Below are positions 30,713 to 40,851 of a DNA stretch of 64,000 bases, piece after piece. The position numbers and the translations under genes were made by a program. The DNA comes from CAXWPM01 sp965206125 (lineage in GTDB: Bacteria > Acidobacteriota > Terriglobia > 20CM-2-55-15). Location of the stretch: NCBI GenBank assembly GCA_965206125.1, contig CBDBIN010000041.1:124001-188000 (forward strand). Reading direction: 5' to 3'. Position 1 is the stretch's first letter, and every line of letters begins with the position of its first letter. The notes below the pieces were generated by a model that searched no databases, was not told the DNA's origin, and saw only the letters and a list, made by a program, of their open reading frames with translations.

Positions 30713-33363
30713 AATCCTTTTTGTTCTCGGTGTACATGGATGAAAATTTTGATAATGAGACCTTTGATCTGACACTTCAATACAGTGTGGATGGTATTCC
30801 AGCCCAACAGGTTATTCCAGTGACTGTCATTGACCAGGATGTAGACCGGCCTTTGACGTATCCGGTTATTGTTGATTTTTCTGAAGCCAGGGATTCATTA
30901 ATGCTTGATCCAGAATCTCAGGCCGTGATCAGACAAGCCGCCGAAGATTGGCTGTATTACGTTGACGGAGACGGAATTGATGAAATCGCAGCGGGCGATA
31001 GTTATTTGGACATCGGTGGTCAGGATCACTTATTTGATGAAAAAAGAGTAACCACTCCAGTGGCCTATACGGGGTACTACCTTTATGCCTTTGGAAATAC
31101 CAACCAAAGTGAATGTGTTTGCTCATCAGGGTCTCCAAATAGAGAACTCCTTCAAACTAGAAGTGGGGAGGAGGTGCCTATTTTTTAGGATCGGGGCTTT
31201 GCATTTGAATCTCTTTGGACAAGCTTTTATGACCACTCCAACTGGATGGGAAGTCCTGAGTCCCTATGACAATTGGACGCAGCAAGATTTTATTGGGACG
31301 GATATGTATTCGCTCGCCAACCATGAAATTGGTCACGCAATGGTTTTTGAGAATTCACCGTTATTCCTAGAGGCTCAGGGCCGGGACCCATCGAACCCGT
31401 ACCCGGACGAGTCCGTCATACCGACCCCGAACGGCTTCAGGAGCCCAGCATTAACGGCATATTATCCCGATGAAATTGTGCCCTTATTCGCTAATTCGTT
31501 GTCTCATGTTATCCGTGTACTTGACCCCCGCAAGCCAATTGACCCCTTACGGCGGGGGTGTTGATGATGAAGTTATGCCTCTCGGCAGACAGATGCTCAC
31601 GAAACTCGATATCCTTATTATGGAATCGGTTGGTTATCCAATTAGGGACAACGCTGTGACGCGGACTGTAGGCCTGACGATCGATGGGTTCTTTGAACGG
31701 GGCCCTAGATACGGTTTTCGAAGCTATGCTCACCGGCTAGGGAGGTGTTCCAGTCTATCACTATGACATCAGCTCTGGTGCATTGCCTGCAGGATTGGAA
31801 TTGGATTCAAAAACAGGAATGATAGCTGGCATGCCTACCGAACCAGGCATGTTTGCCGTGACTTTCCGGGTGAGAGACTATGACGAAAGAGGTCTTGGTG
31901 CTGCTACGGAAGCTACCATCCACATCACGGAGACGACAACTGATATAGACAACAATGATCTCTTGGAGAGTTTTTCGTTCAGCGACCGTGGCGGATCATC
32001 AACGACCAGTCGGGGAACAGCCACAACTACGACCGTTGGCTACGGACGGATAAGTCCAGATTCCGGCATGACGACGCCTTCCGGTCTAGCCATATTTGGG
32101 TTTATCCAAAATGGCGTTCTGGTCACAGAGGCCGGCGTTCCCGCGGCAGCACCAATCCAAGAAGGCCGCATCTTCGCTGAAGTAAACGGCCCGGTGAACA
32201 CGGGACTCGCCATCGCCAACCCCAACGACGTAGCCGCCACAATCTCGTTCTTCTTTACCGACGTGAATGGAGTGAACTTCGGCAGCGACAACTTCCCGCT
32301 CGGTGCGAACGAACAGACTGCGAAGTTTCTGGATCAGGACCCATTCAACGGCGGAACGTCCGTGCTGGGAACGTTCACATTTACATCGTCCGTACCTATT
32401 TCTGTCGTCGCCCTCCGAGGGTTCACCAACGAGCGAGGCGATTTTCTAATCACCACGCTGCCAGTCGCACCACTATCGTCAACATTCACGGGCCCGGTTT
32501 ACTTCCCTCACTTTGCCGATGGCGGGGCCTGGACCACACAAGTCATTCTCGTGAACCCCACAGATTCCACGATAACGGGCAACATCGAGTTCCTAGGCCA
32601 AGGCAGTGGTACGACAGCGGCCACACCGGTAACGCTGGCGCTAGTCGGTAGACAAATCGAGCCAAGCTACTCGTATTCCATCTCACCACGCAGTGCACAG
32701 CGATTCACGACTTCAAATCCCGCCGGTGCGACTTCGGTAGGATCGGTTCGGGTGACGCCGGATGTTAGTAGCACGAGCCCTTCTGGCCTTGGAATCTTCT
32801 CCTTCATTACGGGTGGGATTACGGTGTCTGAAGCTGGTGTACCCGCGCTTCCGGAAGCATCAGCGTTTAGGGTGTACGTTGAGGCGTCTGGGACACCTGG
32901 GGCAATTAACTCGGTCCGTAGTGGACTGGCGATCACTGACACGTCGGGATCGACGAATACCGTGACGATGGAATTGACGGATTTGAACGGCGCAACGGTG
33001 GGTGCGGCCGCAATTCTATCCATTCCACCATCTGGTCAGGTCGCCCGATTCATCGACGAGTTCTTTACCCTGCCTGCCAACTTCTCAGGGGTACTGCGAG
33101 TAACGTCAACCTCAGATGTGGCAATTGTGGGACTGAGGGCGCGTACGAACCAACGTGGCGATTTCATGATTACAACAACACCCCCGTCCGATGAAGTGGC
33201 GGCTCCCACCAGCGTGGATACGTACTTCCCTCACTTTGCCGATGGTGGGGGCTGGTCTACGCAATTCGTCTTGTTCAGTGGTACGGCAGGACAGACTTCG
33301 GCGGGAAGTCTGAGCTTTATCGACCAGGCTGGTCAACCACTTGATCTGGAACTCCAACAGTGA
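30713..33363 (+). pseudogene. Decayed secreted zinc-metalloprotease-like gene with repeated C-terminal modules
   Basis: An AT-rich reading begins mid-protein with a Calx-beta-like segment (YMDENFDNETFDLTLQYSVD, frame from 30713). It then changes frame near 31090-31100, giving a protease stretch with NHEIGHAMVFE (HExxH zinc motif), again near 31550 (MLTKLDILIMESVGY, the usual end of this protease type) and near 31690, and meets an in-frame TAG at 31738-31740. After it the frame is open to 33363: a putative-Ig (He_PIG) domain (ALPAGLELDSKTGMIAG) and two copies of a roughly 230-residue module, each with a PSGL.IF.FI...EAGVP start and a YFPHFADGG.W.TQ end. At least three frameshifts and one stop make function unlikely. 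GC rises toward the 3' end, so this may itself be a fusion. Confidence 0.75.
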
Positions 33364-33416
33364 ACATCATCCTGAACTTCTTTGAAGAACTGAAGGAACG
33401 GGTGCCTGTACCGTAG
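33360..33416 (+). pseudogene. Orphan 3' tail of a kinase/TolB gene
   Basis: From GTG 33360 to TAG 33414, 18 codons read VNIILNFFEELKERVPVP. This is the C-terminal tail of the kinase/PD40 protein at 35308-38007 (FNVVLNWFEELKERVPPP). No kinase sequence precedes it; it is fused directly behind the module-containing gene. A second orphan copy is at 50431-50487. Confidence 0.8.
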
Positions 33417-33857
33417 CCCTCGCTGATCGAGTCTTCCAATCCCCGCAAACTCGCCGATTCGCAAGACTGTTTCAATCCACATGACTGTGTAGTCGCCGAC
33501 TCGGAGAAGTGGATTTTCACGAAGACTCCGCCAACAAGGGCGTTTCAGATCTCCGTATCTGGACTCCCCTGTCAAGTAGACGCAATTGTCCTGTGTACGA
33601 TCTCCGGAGACTTAAATCAGCATCACTGACGAGACGATTCGAAGTGAGTGGCAAGTCGACTGCATCCGTATCTCCGGCCTCTCAAGTGGAATATTTTGGT
33701 TCCGGGCCATGATGGTATTCGCGCGCGGGGGGCCAACCGAGTAGACGGCCTCTTGAGGGCCAGGAGATCTGTCGGCATTTACCCGCGCCGGTCTGACCGG
33801 TACGCCATCAACTCAAAACGTCATCGCAGATCGCTGAACAGAATTTTAGACTGCGGG
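33417..33857. other. Non-coding stretch beside the IS110 remnant
   Basis: About 440 bases with no gene that I can support. Its right end probably includes the non-coding end of the IS110-type element whose 3' transposase part follows, but no terminal repeat or conserved structure could be identified. Confidence 0.4.
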
Positions 33858-34436
33858 TCAGGCCGCCTGATACTGGGCCTGATAGTCGCAGTCTCGTTTC
33901 CAGACCGCCCACACTCTTCGGGCCAGCTTGTTGGCCACCGCAACGGCCGCCTTGTTATGTCCTCGAAGTTCCTGAAGTCGAACACCCCATCGCTGTAATT
34001 CCGATGGGGTCTCTGCCTTCTGGGCCCTCCATAACACCGAACGACCTCCGTGGATGAGCAGCGTCCTGAGATAGCGATCACCACGCTTACTGATTCGATC
34101 CAACCGACGCTGATTGCCACTGGAATGTTCCCGCGGTGTGAGTCCCAGATAGCTGGCAAACTGGCGCGATGATCGAAATCGCTGGATATCGCCGACAAAC
34201 CCCACCAGGGCTGTGGCGGTCAACAGCCCTACTCCAGGGATCGAGCGGAGACGCGCCACCACCGGTGTTTGCTCGGCCAGAGATTTCAGCTCCCTGTCCA
34301 CGGTGTGTAAGTGAGACTCCAGTTCCCGTATCTCTTCACACACTTGGTCCAACATCTCCCGAACCACACTGGGGATCTCGATCTCGGCATCCTCGATCAG
34401 TCCCATCACTCCCGGTACCAGATGGCGTGCGCCGAG
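33858..34436 (-). pseudogene. IS110-family transposase, C-terminal part
   Basis: About 192 residues matching the C-terminal transposase_20 domain of IS110/IS116/IS902 proteins: SIPGVGLLTATALVGFVGD, the FASYLGLTPREHSSG block and ISKRGDRYLRTLLIHGG, followed by the usual NKLARRVWAVW tail. The conserved Ser of the block HSSG region is present. The N-terminal DEDD (RuvC-like) half is absent: reading upstream, a TGA occurs at about 34434 and the sequence turns into an IS256 remnant. It cannot be active. Confidence 0.88.
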
Positions 34437-34479
34437 TCAAGCCCATTCTTAGTTGAAACTCTCCACGGCTCACGATTGG

Positions 34480-35163
34480 TCACGCAACCTTCTTCTTCGA
34501 TCTCGTCGACGTCTTCGCCTCAATCTTCAGCTCCCGCCTGAGGGCTTCGCGGAGCTTTGGAAGATGACGGTAGCCGATCACCTTCCTCAAGCGTCGTTCG
34601 ATGTCGATGAGCGCCGTCGCCAACCAGCGCTGCCGCTGGCTCGAGTTCTTCCAATGATCGACCTTCGCGCACCTTTCCTCGACGAGGGCATTGACCGATT
34701 CCAAGCAATTCGTCGTCTTGAACGAACGGCCCAGGACCCCGTACACGCCGAGTCGATGCAACGTGAGGGTCTCCTCCAGGCCTTCCTCAAGGCTCGCAGC
34801 GGCCGATTGGTTTCGCTCCTCGAGCTCTCCATGGAGCTGTTCGAGGGCCGCCCGGGCTTCGTTGTACTCCGGGCGCTGGTACGCACGCTGAAGCCGCTTG
34901 CGCCACGCGGCTTGCTCGGTCTTCGACAGGTAGCTCACCACGTTCTCGCGTTTGTGCCATTGGCAGCGTTGGACCAGGGCTCGATTACCGAATGCCCGCT
35001 TGACTGCCGCGCGCAGACCTTTGCCGCCGTCGACGATCACCAGCACGCCTTCAGAGATGTCCAGGCCTCGCTCCATCAATGAACGGAGAAACGGAGTCAG
35101 TACCTGCTCGTTCTCCGTACTCGTCTCCACGAAGCCTAAGAAGCGTTTGTCGCCCGTAACCAT
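34480..35163 (-). pseudogene. IS256-family transposase, C-terminal part
   Basis: 227 residues from the middle of an IS256/Mutator transposase to its end: VIVDGGKGLRAAVKRAFG (second catalytic Asp), RCQWHKRENV, and TTNCLESVNALVEERC (catalytic Glu), with a basic C-terminus (TSTRSKKKVA). The first Asp domain is missing, and in-frame stops lie just upstream (TAG near 35173). It differs clearly from the intact IS256 at 27810-29197. It lies against the broken start of a kinase gene, so a deletion or insertion joined them. Confidence 0.88.
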
Positions 35164-35307
35164 GCTGCACTAGAGCGCCAGGCTGACGAGCGAGCGGCCT
35201 TTTTAGACGAGATCTGCCTCGACGACGCAGATCTGCGCCGGGAGGTCGAATCACTGCTCGGCTACGCGTCCAAAGCGGAAGGATTCATCCAAGAACCCGC
35301 TCTGGAT

Positions 35308-38007
35308 GTGGTCGCTCAAGGCATGCCCCAACAGCTGGCACAGCCGATGATCGGGCGGCATGTCGGGGTTTACGAGATCCAGGCCCTGATCGGTCGGGGA
35401 GGGATGGGCGATGTCTATCAGGCCCGGGACTCCCGGCTGGACCGCAACGTTGCGATTAAGACGTTACCGGACGTGTTCAGTTCGGATCCCGAGCGGCTGT
35501 CCCGGTTCGAGCGCGAGGCCAGGATCGTCGCTTCTCTCAACCATCCCAATATCGCGGTCATCCATGGGCTTGAAGAATACGACGGAAACCGTTTTCTCGT
35601 TCAGGAGCTGGTTGCGGGCGAAACACTGGCGGAGCAGCTCGAAGACGGCCCGCTTCCCATCAAGGAAGCGCTTCAACTGGCGGTTCAGATTGCTGCGGCG
35701 CTCGAAGCCGCCCACGAGAACGGCATCATCCATCGGGACCTGAAGCCTGCCAACATCAAGGTGACCCCCGATGATCTCGTGAAGGTTCTCGACTTCGGCC
35801 TGGCCAAATCGATGGCGCGAGATGATGCCGACATGAACGCGTCGGTCGCCGTGACGGCCTCGACCGAACCCGGAGTTATCCTGGGGACGGCGGCCTACAT
35901 GAGTCCCGAGCAGGCACGTGGCAAGCGGGTCGACAAACGGACCGACATCTGGGCGTTCGGATGCGTCTTGTACGAAATGCTTACTGGGCGCCGACCGTTT
36001 GTGGGTGAAACACTTTCAGACGCGATCGCCAAGATTCTCGAGACCGAACCCGACTGGCAATGCCTCCCCGAGGGAATCCACCCAAGGATTCGCGAACTGA
36101 TCGAACGTTGCCTCGACAAGGACGTCAAGAGTCGGTGGCACGACATCGCGGATGTGCGGTTGGACATTCAGAAGGTTCTGACCGATCCGGACGGCACCGT
36201 GGTCCAGCCCGTCGTCGCCGCGCAATCCCAGATCACGATCCCTTCGTCGCAAATCCGGGTCGTCGCCATCTTGTTGGTCGTGGCGCTGGCCGGCTATGCG
36301 GTCTGGCGCCTGATTCGCCCTGAACCGCCCACCCCGCTTACGGTATCTCGCTTCTCGTTGACCCTTCCCGAAACCGATGAGATCACCGGCAGCGGTGTGA
36401 TGACCCTGTCACCGGACGGCAACCGGTTCGTCTATGCGGCCGCACGCGACGGGGTGCAGCAGCTCTTCCTCCGTTTCCGGGATCAATCGGACCCGATCCC
36501 GATCCCGGACACCGAGGGCGCAGTACACCCGTTTTTCTCGCCAGACGGCAACTCGGTGGGCTTTTTTGCAGGAGGCGTGTTAAAGAAGATCCCGTCTTCA
36601 GGTGGATCCGCCGCGACCGTCAGTCGGGCCGGCCACTACGGCCCATCCAGTTGGGGACCCGACGAAAGCATCGTGTTCGCTTCGGTGACGGGACTGATGC
36701 AGGTGCCGACGGCAGGGGGCGAACCCCGACCGCTCACTACAGTAAATGGGGCCGACATGCACCTGTGGCCGGCGTTCCTCCCGGATGGAAAGGCCGTGCT
36801 CTTCACGATCTGGAAGAGGGGCGCACTTTCGGAGAAGAAGGTGGCAGTGGTCTCGCTAGAGACCGGCGAGCAGCACGTTCTGGCGGATGGCGCCGTTGCC
36901 CATTATGCTTCGTCGGGACATCTCGTCTTCGGACGTGAAGGTTCGCTCTGGGCGGCGCGATTTGATACGGAGCGCCTGGAGCTGACGGGAGAACCTGTTC
37001 CGACGGTCGAAGACGTCGAGGTCGACTCCTATGGTTGGACGGACTACTCGATTGCAGGAGACGGCTCACTGGTCTATCGGGCCGGCGTGGAACCGGCAGG
37101 CCGCACGCTTGTGTGGGTAGACCGGGACGGGCAGGAAGAGCCCCTCGCGGCGGCTCCGCGCAACTATTTCGATCCCAGCATTTCCCCCGACGGGACACGA
37201 GTCGCCTTGACCGTTCTCGATGGCAGTGAGGTTCGAGAGAGCCAGAGCATCTGGATCTGGGACCTCACCCGCGAGACGCTGACCCGGCTGACCTCCGATG
37301 AGGGGATGGACGTCAAGCCTGTCTGGACACGCGATAGTCAGCGTATCGCTTTCATGTCGGACCGCCCGGATGGCTCCGGTGTCTACTGGACGGCAGCCGA
37401 CGGCACCGGGAGGCCTGAACGCCTCGTGTCGGCTCCGGATCGATTCCTCGTCCCGACTTCCTGGTCTGGTGACGGGAACACGATGTTGCTTTCCGAGGTC
37501 TTGAGCGACAACACCGGTTTTGACATCGGTGCGCTGTCGATGGATGGAGACCACGAGTTGAAACATCTCCTGCAGGAAGAATTCATTGAAGCCGGTGCGT
37601 ACACCTCACCAGATGGGCGGTGGATGGCCTATGTGTCCACGGAGTCGGGCGGCCGTGAAATCTACGTGAGGCCGTTCCCCGACGTGGAAGCCGGAAAGTG
37701 GAGGGTGTCCACAGAGGGTGGAACGGACTCCGGGTGGTCGCCCGATGGGCGGGAATTGTTCTACCGTGCCGGCCCGGCGATGATGTCTGTCGCCGTGGAA
37801 ACCGAGCCGACCTTCAGCGCGGGGATTCCGAAGACCCTATTCGAAGGAACGTATTTTGCGGCGGTGGGTCCGCAGTGGGCGGTCGGCTCGGACGGACGGT
37901 TCCTCATGATCAAGCGCGGTTCGACCTCGGACCGCACCGCGGTTCCACGCTTCAACGTCGTCCTGAACTGGTTTGAAGAGCTGAAGGAACGAGTGCCGCC
38001 GCCGTAA
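35308..38007 (+). CDS. Membrane-bound Ser/Thr protein kinase with PD40/TolB propeller (5'-truncated)
   Basis: 899 residues from GTG 35308, but kinase-gene coding (DERAAFLDEICLDDADLRRE and so on) is readable in the same frame back to about 35170, where it meets the IS256 remnant; no start codon is left there. Kinase domain (about 15-290): IGRGGMGDVYQARD glycine loop, NVAIKTL lysine, HRDLKPANIK at 142-151, DFGLAKS, GTAAYMSPEQARG. One membrane helix follows (about 310-332), then an external PD40/TolB-type beta propeller (340-880) with repeated SPDG motifs, ending NVVLNWFEELKERVPPP. It would phosphorylate unknown proteins in response to an outer signal. Loss of the start region may stop or lower expression. 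Confidence 0.9.
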   Translation: MVAQGMPQQLAQPMIGRHVGVYEIQALIGRGGMGDVYQARDSRLDRNVAIKTLPDVFSSDPERLSRFEREARIVASLNHPNIAVIHGLEEYDGNRFLVQELVAGETLAEQLEDGPLPIKEALQLAVQIAAALEAAHENGIIHRDLKPANIKVTPDDLVKVLDFGLAKSMARDDADMNASVAVTASTEPGVILGTAAYMSPEQARGKRVDKRTDIWAFGCVLYEMLTGRRPFVGETLSDAIAKILETEPDWQCLPEGIHPRIRELIERCLDKDVKSRWHDIADVRLDIQKVLTDPDGTVVQPVVAAQSQITIPSSQIRVVAILLVVALAGYAVWRLIRPEPPTPLTVSRFSLTLPETDEITGSGVMTLSPDGNRFVYAAARDGVQQLFLRFRDQSDPIPIPDTEGAVHPFFSPDGNSVGFFAGGVLKKIPSSGGSAATVSRAGHYGPSSWGPDESIVFASVTGLMQVPTAGGEPRPLTTVNGADMHLWPAFLPDGKAVLFTIWKRGALSEKKVAVVSLETGEQHVLADGAVAHYASSGHLVFGREGSLWAARFDTERLELTGEPVPTVEDVEVDSYGWTDYSIAGDGSLVYRAGVEPAGRTLVWVDRDGQEEPLAAAPRNYFDPSISPDGTRVALTVLDGSEVRESQSIWIWDLTRETLTRLTSDEGMDVKPVWTRDSQRIAFMSDRPDGSGVYWTAADGTGRPERLVSAPDRFLVPTSWSGDGNTMLLSEVLSDNTGFDIGALSMDGDHELKHLLQEEFIEAGAYTSPDGRWMAYVSTESGGREIYVRPFPDVEAGKWRVSTEGGTDSGWSPDGRELFYRAGPAMMSVAVETEPTFSAGIPKTLFEGTYFAAVGPQWAVGSDGRFLMIKRGSTSDRTAVPRFNVVLNWFEELKERVPPP

Positions 38008-38100
38008 GGCACCGAACTGCTCAGCCGTAAGGCACCCCAGGAACTCCTGAGCGAGGTCCTAGGCATCCACATACATGTGTAACGCTGACCCTTCCACAGA

Positions 38101-38934
38101 TCACTTCTCCCAGCTGAAAACACCTCGCTCAAAATCGAACTGGATCCGTTTCAGTCCGAGCGATGCAACCGAGAGGACGCCGAGCTTGTCGACGCCCTCC
38201 AGCGGCGGAGCAGAAGTCACGTTTGCGCGCAACTCGCGCCAGAGGGACGACCCTAAGCGCACTTCCCGCAAGCGAACTTCGGTCACGGTGGCGGCACCGG
38301 TAAGGTTCAACGTCCGGACCGATCGCGTCAGTGGCGAACGGACGATCTGACTCAACCTGTCAGTCTGGTGGAGTGTGATCCCGGCTGCCCCCGTGTCCAC
38401 CGAAAGGCGAACGGGCTGACCACGAACCTCGAGGGTCACGATCGCCAGGGACTGCTCCAGATCGAAGGGAACCGACTCGGGCAAGGTTTCCGTGGGCTCG
38501 AAGACGATCTCCTCGGTCTCGAAGTCGATGCCGAAGTCGGACCGGCCAAGCACCTCCATGCCGATGATCGCGTCCACGCCCCAGTCTGAGAGGTCCGCGA
38601 CAAGAACGACAGCCGCCGTGTAGATTGGACCGATTCGAAGGTTACGGACGATGGCCTGGTCGACGGTTGAAGTTTTCCCGAACGCCGCCACGACTGAGGA
38701 CATGCGGGGGATGTCCAGACGATCCGCGATGCGGGTGTCGATGACGGAACGGTTTGCGCCCGTGTCAATCAGAGCTTGGAGCGGCAACCCTTCTACCTGG
38801 GCCTCGACCACGATCAGGTGGCCTCTCCGGGTTTCGAAGCTGATGCGGAGCTCGCCGGGATTCGCTGCCCAGACCCTGGGACCGGTTGCCGTTGCCACGA
38901 CTGTCAGCAGCAGGAGACTTGCGATTCGGTGCAC
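38101..38934 (-). CDS. Exported retropepsin-like aspartic protease with two active-site motifs
   Basis: 277 residues. Signal peptide (LLLLTVVATATGPRVWA). Two homologous lobes each contain a catalytic triad: LIDTGANRSVID (about residues 55-66) and LSVDTGAAGITL (about 170-181), each with a following hydrophobic flap region (IIGMEVLG in the first). The DTG-plus-DTG arrangement fits a single-chain pepsin-like or clan AA retropepsin-type protease, here periplasmic. Start ATG 38934. It is convergent with the kinase gene, whose stop lies 93 bases away. Substrate unknown. Confidence 0.88.
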   Translation of the reverse strand: MHRIASLLLLTVVATATGPRVWAANPGELRISFETRRGHLIVVEAQVEGLPLQALIDTGANRSVIDTRIADRLDIPRMSSVVAAFGKTSTVDQAIVRNLRIGPIYTAAVVLVADLSDWGVDAIIGMEVLGRSDFGIDFETEEIVFEPTETLPESVPFDLEQSLAIVTLEVRGQPVRLSVDTGAAGITLHQTDRLSQIVRSPLTRSVRTLNLTGAATVTEVRLREVRLGSSLWRELRANVTSAPPLEGVDKLGVLSVASLGLKRIQFDFERGVFSWEK

Positions 38935-39055
38935 GGTGTCGACCTCCCGGGCCGGGTGTCATTGGCCCTCGCATCGGGAGGCGGAAACCGCCGTCAAAAA
39001 CCGGCAAACGTGCTGGAGATTTCCGTTTCAGAGCCTGAAAATTTCCTACTTTGCT

Positions 39056-40273
39056 TGCCACCTCAACCAATCGATGCAACACAAGCGTTGAATCGTTCTG
39101 CTGGAGTTTCAAACTCCAGCGTCTTACGCGGCCGTTCATTGAGCTTACGTGCCACCTTGTTCAGGTGCGCCTGCGAGTGCACCGATAAGTCGGTTCTCTT
39201 TGGGAAGTACTGTCGGAGCAGGCCATTCGTGTTTTCATTGGAACCACGTTGCCATGGACTCTGCGGATCGCAGAAGTAGACGTCGATGTCGGTCGCCAGG
39301 GTAAACCGCCGATGATCTCCCATTTCCTTGCCGCGATCCCAGGTCAGCGATTTATACAGCTCGGTCGGTAGTTTCTTCGCGTGCTTGATCAGTGCAGGCA
39401 CGACGGTCTTGGTCTGTTTATCCGACACTTTCACCAACATCACGTAACGGGTATGGCGTTCGACCAGGGTCGCAATGTAGGTGTTGTTCGATCCCACTAT
39501 CAGATCTCCCTCCCAGTGACCGGGAACGGCACGATCTTCGACCTCGGCCGGGCGCTCACGAATCGATACGATATCGGCGAGATCCCCTTTCCCGTGACCT
39601 TTGTGACTGGAATGTCGGGATCGACGAATCGTTCGTCTCGACCTCAGATGTCTAAGTAGTTCTTTCTTAAACACCCCGCGCGCCTGCACGAATAGGCTGC
39701 GATAGATCGTCTCGTGGGACACGTGATACGACTCATCCTCTGGATAGGATCGCTTCAGCCAGCCGGCGATCTGTTCGGGCGACCAATTCCGCCGGAGCTT
39801 CCTCGCCACCATTCGCCGTAACCGCGGATGGCGACCCAACTGACATCGCTTCGGGCGACGGGCCCGGTTCCAAGCCTGTTCATCGGCGACAGACGCCCGG
39901 TAGTCATCATAGCCCCTATTGCGCTGGATCTCCCGGCTCACCGTCGAGGGTGAACGCCCCAGACACTCTGCGATCGAACGCAACGACTGCTCGGCCGCGA
40001 TCCCGCGGGAGATCTCCTCACGTTCCGACAGGCTCAAAGCCAACCTCGACCGTCGTCGTGGTCGAGGACGAATGCCTCCGGTATGCGCCAGCTGACAATA
40101 TACAGACGATGACAGCTTGCCAAACGCTCGCCCGATCTCATGCAGAGATTCCCCTCGCCGCCACCGATCCCATACCTCCGCCTTCTCCGCCGCCGTGAAA
40201 CCGAATCGCATCCCTTTCCGCATACACTCCACCTCTTCCTTTTAAGATAAAGTGTTGCGTCGATCCGTTGAGA
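39056..40273 (-). mobile_element. IS30-family insertion sequence, copy 1
   Basis: 1218 bp, equal in length and nearly equal in sequence to copy 2 at 43342-44559 but in inverse orientation. Ends are imperfect inverted repeats: CTCAACGGATCGACGCAACAC at the transposase start side and CTCAACCAATCGATGCAACAC at the stop side; outer bases were set from what the two copies share. Target duplications of 2-3 bp, as expected for IS30, cannot be told from chance. Confidence 0.85.
39063..40223 (-). CDS. IS30-family transposase
   Basis: 386 residues from ATG 40223 (a GTG nine bases upstream is also in frame). Helix-turn-helix N-terminus (RIEGESLHEIGRAFGKLSSS-type region and SLRSIAECLGRSPSTVSREI), then the DDE domain: Asp in HWEGDLIVG, Asp in LTWDRGKEM and Glu in GSNENTNGLLRQYFPK. 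Full length with no frameshift, so it should be functional. It differs from copy 2 at five residues. Confidence 0.95.
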   Translation of the reverse strand: MRKGMRFGFTAAEKAEVWDRWRRGESLHEIGRAFGKLSSSVYCQLAHTGGIRPRPRRRSRLALSLSEREEISRGIAAEQSLRSIAECLGRSPSTVSREIQRNRGYDDYRASVADEQAWNRARRPKRCQLGRHPRLRRMVARKLRRNWSPEQIAGWLKRSYPEDESYHVSHETIYRSLFVQARGVFKKELLRHLRSRRTIRRSRHSSHKGHGKGDLADIVSIRERPAEVEDRAVPGHWEGDLIVGSNNTYIATLVERHTRYVMLVKVSDKQTKTVVPALIKHAKKLPTELYKSLTWDRGKEMGDHRRFTLATDIDVYFCDPQSPWQRGSNENTNGLLRQYFPKRTDLSVHSQAHLNKVARKLNERPRKTLEFETPAERFNACVASIG

Positions 40274-40319
40274 TCAGCCTAGAATGTGGGCACTTGTAAG
40301 TCACTGACAAACCGGGGTC

Positions 40320-40475
40320 ATGCCCATGAAGGCGTCTTCGTCTGCGGAGGTAACCGGCCTACTCCTTGCCTGGCGGCAAGGGGACGATGCAGCTCTCGAG
40401 CAGCTCATGCCCGTCGTCTACGCGGAGCTGCGCCGACGAGCGCAGCACTACATGGCCGGGGAGAGGGCCGGGCAG
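40320..40475 (+). pseudogene. 5' fragment of an ECF sigma factor
   Basis: From ATG 40320 about 52 codons match the start of the ECF sigma factors (Sig-70_X6 / TIGR02999 type) that usually precede kinase genes in Acidobacteriota: VTGLLLAWRQGDDAALEQLM and VYAELRRRAQHYMAGER. The match ends near 40475, where the reading passes into the linker of a kinase gene in another frame. Regions 2-4 of sigma are missing. Confidence 0.8.
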
Positions 40476-40851
40476 CTCTCACCACGTTGTTGCTCGTCGC
40501 CGTCGCCACCATCGCCGCGTGGAACTTGAAGCCATCCGACCCCCGGCCCGTAAGCCGATTTGTCATTGAGCTACCGGAGGACCAGGTTCTGACTTCGGTC
40601 GGTGGTTCTGTGGTCTTTTCGCCAGATGGAACTCGAGTCGTATACGCCGCAAGCGGAGGACTCTACCTACGCTCAATCGATACACTGGGCGCGACACTGA
40701 TTCCTGGGACCGAAGGGATATCTGGCAGCCCGTTCTTCTCTCCTGACGGCGAGTGGGTCGGTTATCGCTCAGCCGACCAGTTAATGAAGATCGCCCTCAC
40801 TGGTGGCCCCCCTGTGAGTCTGTGCGACGCCGGCCCTCTGTACGGTGCTAG

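Noticed and set aside
33858..35163. IS110 bridge RNA with its target and donor loops
   Set aside because: Only the 3' transposase part remains. The element end that would carry the RNA cannot be located and no structure was convincing.
35308..38007. Kinase region as a defence or toxin system
   Set aside because: Glycine loop, HRDLKPAN and PD40 propeller are standard for acidobacterial sensor kinases. No toxin, antitoxin or phage-related partner is adjacent.
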